DNA from: Pseudalgibacter ostreae
Lineage (GTDB): Bacteria > Bacteroidota > Bacteroidia > Flavobacteriales > Flavobacteriaceae
Assembly (NCBI RefSeq): GCF_042427585.1
Contig: NZ_JBHMFC010000105.1
Coordinates: 132,775 to 196,774 of the forward strand
Length of the DNA: 64,000 bases
Direction: 5' to 3'
Part shown: positions 17,396-25,660 of the stretch, one piece after another
How the letters are laid out: each line of letters starts with the position of its first letter
How positions within the stretch are numbered: the first letter of the stretch is position 1
Program-made: the position numbers and the translations under genes
Notes under the pieces: generated by a model
The model's database searches: none
What the model saw: the letters and a program-made list of their open reading frames with translations, nothing else
What the model was told of the DNA's origin: nothing

Positions 17396-18871
17396 TTAGT
17401 TAACTAGAACTTTTTTTGTTGATACAGCACCATCATGAGATTCAATTCTTAAAAGGTATAAGCCCTTAGCATAATTTTGTACAGCGATAGGCTGCGCATC
17501 CATTTTGTTATAAATTACTTTACCGGTAATATCGATAAGTTTTACATTCTTAATCTTGATGTTGGTATTCGCCGTAGTTATGTTTATAACCGTACTCGTA
17601 GGATTTGGATAAACCGAAATACCATGACTTAGCACACTATTATTTTGAGTAGACAATACCGAATCATCCACCGTAAAATCTATTTGTTGCAATGCGGTAT
17701 ATGCTCCAATAGGTGTCCAAGGGCTTGCTAATACAAAACGGTAATATCTGTAGGCCTGTGTGGTTGTTAAAGCTATAGGATATGCTGTACCTGCACCACT
17801 ATTTGTACTGAACATACCAACAGGGTCACTTAAATTATCCCAAGTGCTATCGTCGTTACTTCCTTGTACTTTCCATTTTGATTCCTCACCAGATGTTCCC
17901 TGATTGGAAGTCCCATTTACCAAAATGTATCTTACTTCTGAAACAACGATAGGATTATAAACATTAGAAACTTCAAATTTATAACCTTCTTCTGCTGGCA
18001 TTAAACTTTTTGCCAATCTTGGAACGGATGTTCCAGGTGCTAAAACATCTGCCCACTTACTCGTATTAGTAAAATTAGCATCAGAGATGGAAGCACTTGG
18101 TGTGTTAAATATATTGGTTTGTCCAGAAGCACTTGTATTTAAAGCTGAAAAATCTCCGTTAGCAACATCTTGAGGTGTAGCTTCAAATTTTACGTCAGAA
18201 ATATAAAAGGTACCATGCTGACTTATGCCAGCACTATAAGGGGTGGCATCGGTTATAACTTTAAATGCCACAGTAACCGACGTACTGGTATATGCAGATA
18301 AATCCAATGCTCCTTTTACATACACTTGATCAGACACATCTGAAGTTGCAATGTTCCCTATAATATTTCCAGTTTCGTTAATCCAAGTTGCCGTGTTTGG
18401 CGCCATACCATGGGTATAGTTTTGTGAGACCCAAACTGTAAGTGATGCCCCGCCCCCAACAACATATCGTTGTTGCGTCCAAAAGGACACTTTGGGTGTA
18501 TTTACATTTGAAAGATCTTGATTGGTCATTAATGCCCATGCTTCTATTTGATGGTTTGTGTCTGCAGGACTACCACTTGTATTATTAAAAGCAATGGTTT
18601 TTTGATCTCTTACTGTACCTTGGGGTGTACGTTCTGCTGGCCTAGAGTTTTCATCGAATACAGGGCTAGAATCGGCTGCATCCACTATATCATTTACTCT
18701 TTTACCTAGTTCCCCTTCCAATTGGCCACCAAGAGCTACTTTTTGTACTGTAAACCCACGACTTTCGTTTTCATACCTAAAATCTTCATAATATATGGTT
18801 TGTGCTTTCACGGCAAATATCACCATACAAAAGGTGAAAAATAAAATAATTTTTTGTGTAGTTTTTTTCAT
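17396..18871 (-). CDS. T9SS-exported non-catalytic multi-module glycan-binding candidate
   Basis: 491 residues: signal peptide (1-23); a beta-rich module (about 25-232, from YYEDFRYEN to YISDVKFE); a discoidin/F5-8C-like domain resembling CBM32 (about 235-402, with SKWKVQGSNDDSTWDNL and YRYYRFVL); and a C-terminal T9SS sorting domain (417-491, SVYPNPTS...). No catalytic motif is visible. The first module recurs near the C-terminus of the neighbouring lyase and in weaker form in the DUF5017-like lipoprotein. The protein should be exported and attached at the cell surface, probably holding polymer for the surface lyase. The gene has its own upstream repeat-like element and is closed by the 36-bp palindrome. 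Confidence 0.7.
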   Translation of the reverse strand: MKKTTQKIILFFTFCMVIFAVKAQTIYYEDFRYENESRGFTVQKVALGGQLEGELGKRVNDIVDAADSSPVFDENSRPAERTPQGTVRDQKTIAFNNTSGSPADTNHQIEAWALMTNQDLSNVNTPKVSFWTQQRYVVGGGASLTVWVSQNYTHGMAPNTATWINETGNIIGNIATSDVSDQVYVKGALDLSAYTSTSVTVAFKVITDATPYSAGISQHGTFYISDVKFEATPQDVANGDFSALNTSASGQTNIFNTPSASISDANFTNTSKWADVLAPGTSVPRLAKSLMPAEEGYKFEVSNVYNPIVVSEVRYILVNGTSNQGTSGEESKWKVQGSNDDSTWDNLSDPVGMFSTNSGAGTAYPIALTTTQAYRYYRFVLASPWTPIGAYTALQQIDFTVDDSVLSTQNNSVLSHGISVYPNPTSTVINITTANTNIKIKNVKLIDITGKVIYNKMDAQPIAVQNYAKGLYLLRIESHDGAVSTKKVLVN

Positions 18872-18950
18872 AATAAATAAAATTTAAGAGTTAATGAATT
18901 TGTTTTTAAATATTATTATAAAATTAGACGTTACAACAATAAATGATGAG

Positions 18951-18965
18951 GGGGTAGACGTTCAA
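18951..18965 (-). promoter_or_regulatory. Single HTCS-box-like element upstream of the binding protein gene
   Basis: GGGGTAGACGTTCAA (plus-strand reading) matches the element found in pairs before susC and GH88. A clear partner at 22 bp is missing; TAGACGTT recurs at 18925 (30 bp away) and a G-run at 18971. A -7-like TATTGTTG (minus strand, 18941-18934) lies 9 bp downstream of it. Confidence 0.4.
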
Positions 18966-19036
18966 TCACAGGGGCATTTTAACCTAAACCCCATATCCTG
19001 AATTTTTCTTCGTCCCGCTTTGTGAGATTTAAAACG

Positions 19037-22000
19037 TTAATCAATAATTATTTTTTTATGGATTATGTTGCCTGTTTGGGTTTCAAGTCTTAAAAGATAA
19101 AGCCCTTTTGGAGCTCCATTTACCCGCACCGTATCGGTATCAAAACTATTATAAATGATTTTTCCATACATATCGATAAGGCATACTTTGTGGACTTTTA
19201 TATGTGGGTTTGAAATCTTTATGTTAAAAAAATCACTTGAAGGATTTGGGTATATAGAAACATCCTCGTCCATTAATACGTGATTCTCAACCTCCAAAGG
19301 AGAAGACTGTACAAAAAACTGCAAATCTGAAAAATAGAACGTCCCATTTCGGTTTGAGCTACTATATGCACTAGAACTGCCCTGATAGCGAAGGGCTACG
19401 GTAACGGAAGCCCCTGTTGCACCATGGGCATAAGGAGACAGGTCTACGACACCTTTTACATAGGTAAGCCCGTCTGCTGTTTCGGCTAACTTACCAGAAT
19501 GCAAGGGCAAATTAGTCCACGAAGTCGTTGCTGGGTCGCCTGTATAGGCTGTCGTTACCAATAGGCTGATTGTTGCAATATCACCATCACCATACCGCCT
19601 TTCCGTCCAAAAGGATGCATATGCATATGTATCAGAAGGGCTAATACGTGGATTGTTATCGGTTAAATCTAAAGTAGTAAAAATAGCATAAGCATCTAAC
19701 GGAAAATTAGTAGTCCCATTATTGCCCACTATTGATAGAGCTCTTTGATCACTAATCTGCCCTACAGGAATGGTTTTGCTTGGCCTATCTTCATTAGGGT
19801 CGAATTCATTGTTCGTATCCGTAGCATCTGGTATATCACTTACTCTTTTGAAAATTTTAGAATCGTCTGTATGGCCACCTGTATTTTTAATATTTCGGAT
19901 AAAACCACTACCTATTTCATTAGAAAAGTCTTCATAAAATATTATAGGATAATCTGTATTTACAGCTCCTTTTGTTAAGGTTATATCTACAGGTAATCCT
20001 TCTTTAAGCTCAATAACCAATTGGGTCTCCCCTGTATTTGTTATAACACTCACATTGCCGCCATAACTTGTATTTAGGTTCCATTCGCCATGGATAGTTA
20101 AATCGATGGTATGGGTTTGACTGTTACCATTATTTACGGCAAAATTTAAATCTGGACTTACCACAGACAACTCCATGGACTCTCCATGATCTTGTAACAT
20201 AACTAAACAAGGACCTAAATTTTCTTTTATTGGTGTTTGGGTTCCATAATTAGCATCATCAAACAAAGCATATCCATATATATTGTTATATTTAACAATG
20301 TGTGCAAATTGGTCTTTTTGGATTACTTGGTAAAACGCTGTTGCTGCATTTGCCATATGGGTACTAAAGTTTTCCATTTCGGTTGCGTTAGTGCCCGGTA
20401 GGATAACATATTCGTAACCTGCATTATTAGGTGCTGCTGCATGCGAAATATAAGCAGAAGCAAAATCACCATTAGTCATAGTTCCATTTCCTTTTTCAGA
20501 CGGAGCATCTTGGTTTTTTCTATCGATAACAACCGTATTTCCACTTTTAACAAAATAACCTGTATGGGCCGCATCTATTAACCAATTATTAGCGGTACTG
20601 CTTAACGTGCTGTTATAGGGAAATGTTGCTACTTCTACATGGTTTACATGTATTGGTAATGATGTACTGCTTAAATAATTTTGAAATAAGTTGGTTGCTA
20701 CTAATCCTGTACCACTACTTATATTGCTTCCTAAACAAATAAGTTTACCATCAAAACAAAAGACCGATTTTTTGAATTTGAAATTTGAATCGTGCTTAAA
20801 CGATATCGCTTTCTGCTCAAAATCCATCCCAAAAACGCCATAATTACCTTCTATTTTAGAGTCGATATAATAATTGGCTTTAGAACCAAACCTAAGACTT
20901 GCTGCAAAATTAGAATCGGTTTTTTCATCCTGTCTGCTGTTAACTGCCAATAAATCATTCCAAGATAAGTGTTTGGTAGTGGCTCCTGGTATTTTTCTCC
21001 AATCCCAACCATTAATGTTTAATTTAGAATTTGCATGTCCGCCTGGGTACATTACCTCAACAGCGCCGTAGCTTTGGTATCTGCCATACCTGTTTTCAGA
21101 AGGGTAAATTTCAGAACCATAAAAGTATTTATTAAATCCTTTCATATTAGCTACCCAATCGCTTTGTCTATACACGCCTAAATTCGCAAAATTGACTTGC
21201 CAAAACCCGTTTGGAGGCGTTTCACTACCATAAGAAGCGGTCTGTGAATCACTACCATACATGTAATTATGCGCTTTTATCAATTCGGTATCTACAGGAC
21301 TTGCAAGTCCTAAATCTTTTAATCCGTTTTTAAAAGACGGATTAAAAAATGGGTTTCTCCCTGCTAAAGCGTTTGGAATATCACCGCCCGTAGAAGACAC
21401 TCGTGCCAATAATAGCGATTTTTTAAGCACATCTTTATGCTGTGTTGCAAGTGCAAATATTCCTCCCGAGGTGTAATTAATAACTTTTCCTAATTCATTA
21501 TACCCCAAAAAAGCATACCCTGGATAATAAATATTATGATGGAATCCTGTAAAATCCACTTTCATCCCCTGCCCTTCTTTAGGATAGCGTGTTAAAAAAT
21601 TTTCTAGATATTTTTTATACCCTTTTAAATACTGTACTTTTTCTGCATCTGTAGTTTTATACAAACAAGCGCCCAATCTGTAAAGTGAGCGTGTGTTAGC
21701 ATCATCCATATTACTGTTTGATGCTCTTGGTTCCCAAATACCATCTACGGCCGTGTACCATTCTACCATTTTTTGGGCTTGCTCCCACAAACCTGCTAGT
21801 TCCAATTCCTCTTTCATAAGATGAATAGCAGAGGGTATGTTCCTAAAATTATATCCAATATGGTGAATGGTTTCCATCATGCTTCCATCTGCAAACCCTT
21901 GATCCAATAAATATCTTACCGTATTTAAAAAATAATCGCGACTGCTGGTGGTAGATTTATGAGCAAAATCTCTTGCGAAATTGAGAATAAAATCTTCAAC

Positions 22001-22867
22001 CGCTTTAATGTTTTGAGCATTAGGAAAATCTTGTCCATATAACGGGGTTCCTTTTACAAGCCCTGCTTCATAGCTTATGTTTAGGGCATGATATCTACTA
22101 ATAGCACCCGCAACATGGCTCGCAGTTGGCGCATTTCCTTTAATAGCGGTATCATATTTTTGTTTTACACTAGCTAAGTCCGTTAGTTCTTGTGCAGTAG
22201 GGCTTGCTAACGATACTGTTTTAGGTAAAGATTGAAAATACATGATATCCCCCCAGTGTTCGCCATTATTTAAATTTATAAAAGGGAGTTGATAATCGGC
22301 ACTTCTTGAAGTATTTCTGGCCATTGTATAGTCTATAAAATCAAAAAAGAAAGTCCCACTTCCTGAGTCGGGAGCCTTGATTTTCATAGTGGTTATATCA
22401 TCAGAATTTTTATTACCCGACATCTCTTTTACATAACTGGCAGATGCAGCACGCCATCCTGTAAAATTTAACTGAACCGTATAAAAAAAACGTAAAGCAT
22501 CTGTATTATCGTAAAACTCTACCGTTAAAGGCGTTGTTTGAATAGCACCTGTATTATAAAGCCACATTCTAAACATGTTATGGTAAAAACCTAAAACCTC
22601 AGATTTTACCAAGCCATGGTCTTGGAGGTTGTTTACGGTAATAACCGCATTTGCATTCCAGTCCCAACGTAAGGATTTGCTTCCTAATTTGTAATGATCT
22701 GTAGAGGTGTTTAAAGTTCCATTTGTTGTACTCCAATGTGAAGGCACTGTAGTTTCAAAGGATTCGTCTTGAGCATATAAGTTAAAAGTAATGCACAAAG
22801 TACACAATAGCACCCAAAAACAAGGTTTCTTGGGGGTGTAAAAAAAAATATGTAGAGGTGTTTTCAT
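19037..22867 (-). CDS. Chondroitinase ABC-type polysaccharide lyase (PL8) with binding module and T9SS domain
   Basis: 1276 residues: signal peptide (1-32); N-domain (about 33-190); toroid catalytic domain (about 200-570); beta-sandwich domains to about 968; an added module (about 973-1190); and a T9SS sorting domain (about 1202-1276, SIYPNPSSDF...). The catalytic set is His444 and Tyr451 in HHNIYYPGY, Arg504 in LAGRNPF, and Glu586 in SEIYPSENRYGRYQ. It is therefore a second PL8 enzyme of chondroitinase ABC type but built for export to the cell surface, where it can cut polymer before import. The extra module matches that of the next gene. A terminator-like hairpin (22984-23028) separates it from the SusCD operon. 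Confidence 0.87.
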   Translation of the reverse strand: MKTPLHIFFYTPKKPCFWVLLCTLCITFNLYAQDESFETTVPSHWSTTNGTLNTSTDHYKLGSKSLRWDWNANAVITVNNLQDHGLVKSEVLGFYHNMFRMWLYNTGAIQTTPLTVEFYDNTDALRFFYTVQLNFTGWRAASASYVKEMSGNKNSDDITTMKIKAPDSGSGTFFFDFIDYTMARNTSRSADYQLPFINLNNGEHWGDIMYFQSLPKTVSLASPTAQELTDLASVKQKYDTAIKGNAPTASHVAGAISRYHALNISYEAGLVKGTPLYGQDFPNAQNIKAVEDFILNFARDFAHKSTTSSRDYFLNTVRYLLDQGFADGSMMETIHHIGYNFRNIPSAIHLMKEELELAGLWEQAQKMVEWYTAVDGIWEPRASNSNMDDANTRSLYRLGACLYKTTDAEKVQYLKGYKKYLENFLTRYPKEGQGMKVDFTGFHHNIYYPGYAFLGYNELGKVINYTSGGIFALATQHKDVLKKSLLLARVSSTGGDIPNALAGRNPFFNPSFKNGLKDLGLASPVDTELIKAHNYMYGSDSQTASYGSETPPNGFWQVNFANLGVYRQSDWVANMKGFNKYFYGSEIYPSENRYGRYQSYGAVEVMYPGGHANSKLNINGWDWRKIPGATTKHLSWNDLLAVNSRQDEKTDSNFAASLRFGSKANYYIDSKIEGNYGVFGMDFEQKAISFKHDSNFKFKKSVFCFDGKLICLGSNISSGTGLVATNLFQNYLSSTSLPIHVNHVEVATFPYNSTLSSTANNWLIDAAHTGYFVKSGNTVVIDRKNQDAPSEKGNGTMTNGDFASAYISHAAAPNNAGYEYVILPGTNATEMENFSTHMANAATAFYQVIQKDQFAHIVKYNNIYGYALFDDANYGTQTPIKENLGPCLVMLQDHGESMELSVVSPDLNFAVNNGNSQTHTIDLTIHGEWNLNTSYGGNVSVITNTGETQLVIELKEGLPVDITLTKGAVNTDYPIIFYEDFSNEIGSGFIRNIKNTGGHTDDSKIFKRVSDIPDATDTNNEFDPNEDRPSKTIPVGQISDQRALSIVGNNGTTNFPLDAYAIFTTLDLTDNNPRISPSDTYAYASFWTERRYGDGDIATISLLVTTAYTGDPATTSWTNLPLHSGKLAETADGLTYVKGVVDLSPYAHGATGASVTVALRYQGSSSAYSSSNRNGTFYFSDLQFFVQSSPLEVENHVLMDEDVSIYPNPSSDFFNIKISNPHIKVHKVCLIDMYGKIIYNSFDTDTVRVNGAPKGLYLLRLETQTGNIIHKKIIID

Positions 22868-22983
22868 AATATAGAGTTTTATTTTTATTGGTGTTGAAAT
22901 TTAGCTTGTATTCCAAACTATAAGTGGATGGGTGCTTGAAAGTAAATGCTATTTTATGCCTATTCAAACTTATTAATAACCAA

Positions 22984-23028
22984 AAATCCCCAATGCCTAT
23001 ACTATAAATTGTAATGGATTGGGGATTT
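22984..23028 (-). terminator. Terminator after the DUF5017-like gene
   Basis: An 11-bp stem, AAATCCCCAAT with ATTGGGGATTT, encloses a 23-base loop; on the minus strand a T-run follows. It ends the susC-susD-lipoprotein unit and limits read-through into the surface lyase gene. Confidence 0.7.
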
Positions 23029-23051
23029 AAACGGGCTATTAAAACTGCAAT

Positions 23052-23984
23052 CTATTCCGTTACCGTAATAGTGTATTCTTTAATATTATCTTCTTGGCCG
23101 TAAATGGTTTCATTACTGCCTACAAACGTAATTTTATAAGTTCCTGGTTCTGTATACGTATATTCAAAAGCCTCTAACCTTTCAGAGTACGTTTTTAAAG
23201 GCAAGCCTCTGTCTGGATCTACTGCTCCCGATAAGGTTAGTGGAAGACTAATCAACCAGTCATCATTAGTGTATTCTGCCAAGCCGCCATGCAACCTAAA
23301 ACCACCCGATTTATTAACCCAATGGTCGTAAGAATCGTTTGAGTTTGTTCCTTCTATATTAACAGACACCCATCCCGGATTCTGAATATTAGCGATTTCT
23401 AAGGTTTGTACTTCATCAAGCTCTACCTTAAGGTCAAAACTATAAAAATCGAATATTCCCTGTCTGTTACCGTCTTCTTTTTTACCTTCTGCATATACTC
23501 TTAATGCAAAGTATACGGGTTTGTCTGTTGATAAGTCCGTAATATCTACAATACCAGAGTTTGTTTTATTATATGTTCTGTCTGTAGCAAACGTAAACCT
23601 ATCTGAAATATCGGTCCATGTAGCGGTTTGTACATCCTCAACGAGACCTGATCCAGAGTAATCTGTTGAATACAACAAGCTCCAAGCGTTGTCTGTTAAG
23701 CTAGCGCCATCCATATAATGCCTAGAGGTTTCAAAAGATAAAGTGAAACTCCCCTCGGCTTTGGTTCTATTTCTGTTTTTGTACTCACGACCAAGCTCTC
23801 CTGTAAAGAAACTTAAAAAGTTAGGCGCGTTATTTACCGTAAATTCTATAGGCTCTCCCACTTTTACTGTTTCATTAAAAGCAATATCAAAATTAGGAGT
23901 ATCTACTTCTTCTAAGTCATCACAACTTTGAAACACAAAGGTTACAAGAAGCAATATTGACAATACATAAACTGTTTTTTTCAT
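23052..23984 (-). CDS. DUF5017-like surface lipoprotein in the SusE position
   Basis: 310 residues from ATG 23984. The longer frame from 24020 is rejected because the lipoprotein signal MKKTVYVLSI...FQSC21 begins at 23984. The first half contains VGEPIEFTVNNAPNFLSFFTGE, characteristic of DUF5017, and the centre reads LLYSTDYSGSG, TWTDISDRF and FDFYSFDLKVEL, echoing the module of the two T9SS proteins. The C-terminal part ends in an Ig/PKD-like strand pattern (YTEPGTYKITFVGSNE). Proteins in this position bind the polysaccharide at the cell surface next to SusCD. It starts 29 bases after susD stops. Confidence 0.72.
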   Translation of the reverse strand: MKKTVYVLSILLLVTFVFQSCDDLEEVDTPNFDIAFNETVKVGEPIEFTVNNAPNFLSFFTGELGREYKNRNRTKAEGSFTLSFETSRHYMDGASLTDNAWSLLYSTDYSGSGLVEDVQTATWTDISDRFTFATDRTYNKTNSGIVDITDLSTDKPVYFALRVYAEGKKEDGNRQGIFDFYSFDLKVELDEVQTLEIANIQNPGWVSVNIEGTNSNDSYDHWVNKSGGFRLHGGLAEYTNDDWLISLPLTLSGAVDPDRGLPLKTYSERLEAFEYTYTEPGTYKITFVGSNETIYGQEDNIKEYTITVTE

Positions 23985-24013
23985 TGTGTATGTTTTTAAA
24001 TTAATATATCTTA

Positions 24014-25648
24014 TTACCAACCTGTGGTTTGTTTTAAGTTTGTATTTACACCCAATTCTTGTTCTGGTATAGGAAGTATATAATGCTTAGTAGGATCAAA
24101 ATCATTATAACCTTCATAAAAATCAAAAGAGGCGTTCATCACATTGTTTCTAATCTCACGGTTTACTGGCTCATCGCCACTTTCTGGAATACCATCAGGC
24201 CCTAAATTAGGTTCCCCTAACGAGGTCCAATCTTCGTTAACAAAATTAGGATTCGCTTCTAAGGTTTTCATTTGAGTTCTGGTCTGGTTTACGCGTTGCT
24301 CCAAAATCCCCCATCTTACTAAATCGAATTTACGTTGCCCCTCAAAAGCCAACTCCAATAAACGTTCATCCTGTATGGCTGCATCTGTAATCGTTGTTAT
24401 TGGTGTTGCATTTGCTCTATTTCTAACACGATTAACAGCGTCTAAAGCAAGACTAGACCCTGGTGTTAATTTATTTTCAGCTTCTGCATACATTAGTAAT
24501 ACATCGGCAAAACGGATTACAGGCCAGTGGTGCGGCCCATAGCTGGTGTTGCTATTATTAGGCTCTAAAAACCTACGCCATTTAGAGACCGGATACATAA
24601 ATTGACTGTTAATAGTACTTAATTCACAATTGTTATTTCGTTTATTAAAGTAAGGGTATGTATTCCAAAATCCTCTTTCATCTGCAGGATCTGATCTGTA
24701 CTTTAAAACTAAACCAATAGTGGCATAGGTTAGCGCATAGCCCTTACCACAACCTTCATCGTCGATTTTCATTCCGAAAGCAGATCCTAATTTTGAAGAT
24801 TGATTAGAATCTTGATCGGCAAAAGAAAAACCAATTTGAAATAAAGTTTCCTTAGTTTCATAATTACCCATAGCCAATTGGTTGAATATATCCTCATAAC
24901 TATTATTTAACTGATGGTAAGGATCCTCTATCACCATTTTGCTCCAATCACTGGATTTTTTATAAGCTCCCGCTTCGTTAAATGGTGCACTTGCCATATA
25001 TAAATAGGCTCTTGCCAACAACCCTCTTGCAGCGCTTTTGTTTGCTCTACCCGGGGTAGCTTCAGCAGCTGTTTTTAAGTTTTGCTCAGCAAATTCTAAA
25101 TCTTTAACAATTTGCTTGTACACATCGATTCCGGGTGTTCTGGGTAATAATTGCTTATTGGTATCTTCCAATGGCATAGGAATGCCTTGAATGCCGCCAA
25201 ATGCTTTCTGTATATCGAAATACAAGAAGGCTCTTAAAAACCGACCTTCGGCGATAAACTCCTGTTTAAGGCTTTCTTCTAAAGTCGAGTTTTCCAAGCC
25301 TACCAATAGCGTGTTTGTAGCAGCAACACCCTCATAGTACGTACCCCAAATATCTCTTATCATAGGCTCTGCAGCCGTAAAATTATTTTTACGAATGTCT
25401 TGTGCCCCTTTTCTATTATAAAACCCTTCGTCTGTAAACTGTGTTGGGTATTGTGCGTTAATAACAGCTTCTCTGTACACCGCAACTGCACGGCTATACG
25501 CTCCGGTTAAGCCTGCCAAAGCACCTGCCTCGGTATCGTACAGATTTTCGGCTGTAATGTTATCTTTTTGTTCTATTTCTAATTGATCGTCACAACCTTG
25601 CAAAATAAAGGCAGTAAGAACGGCTACTAATATGAATTTTATTTTCAT
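24014..25648 (-). CDS. SusD/RagB-family surface glycan-binding lipoprotein
   Basis: 544 residues. The lipobox ILQGC19 anchors it to the outer membrane. YDTEAGALAGLTGAYS and the TPR-like repeats EGRFLRAFLYFDI and SAARGLLARAYLYMA are hallmarks of SusD, and the closing block RFADVLLMYAEAENKL...LELAFEGQRKFDLVRWG identifies the RagB/SusD C-terminal domain (quoted in parts). It forms the lid on the SusC barrel and presents oligosaccharides for import. It is 12 bases downstream of susC. The bound sugar cannot be read from sequence; the neighbouring lyases imply a uronate-containing glycan. Confidence 0.93.
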   Translation of the reverse strand: MKIKFILVAVLTAFILQGCDDQLEIEQKDNITAENLYDTEAGALAGLTGAYSRAVAVYREAVINAQYPTQFTDEGFYNRKGAQDIRKNNFTAAEPMIRDIWGTYYEGVAATNTLLVGLENSTLEESLKQEFIAEGRFLRAFLYFDIQKAFGGIQGIPMPLEDTNKQLLPRTPGIDVYKQIVKDLEFAEQNLKTAAEATPGRANKSAARGLLARAYLYMASAPFNEAGAYKKSSDWSKMVIEDPYHQLNNSYEDIFNQLAMGNYETKETLFQIGFSFADQDSNQSSKLGSAFGMKIDDEGCGKGYALTYATIGLVLKYRSDPADERGFWNTYPYFNKRNNNCELSTINSQFMYPVSKWRRFLEPNNSNTSYGPHHWPVIRFADVLLMYAEAENKLTPGSSLALDAVNRVRNRANATPITTITDAAIQDERLLELAFEGQRKFDLVRWGILEQRVNQTRTQMKTLEANPNFVNEDWTSLGEPNLGPDGIPESGDEPVNREIRNNVMNASFDFYEGYNDFDPTKHYILPIPEQELGVNTNLKQTTGW

Positions 25649-25660
25649 GATATCTTTTTT

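Noticed and set aside
18611..18632. GGGGTGTACGTTCT, similar to the HTCS box
   Set aside because: It lies inside a coding sequence and is not paired at 22 bp.
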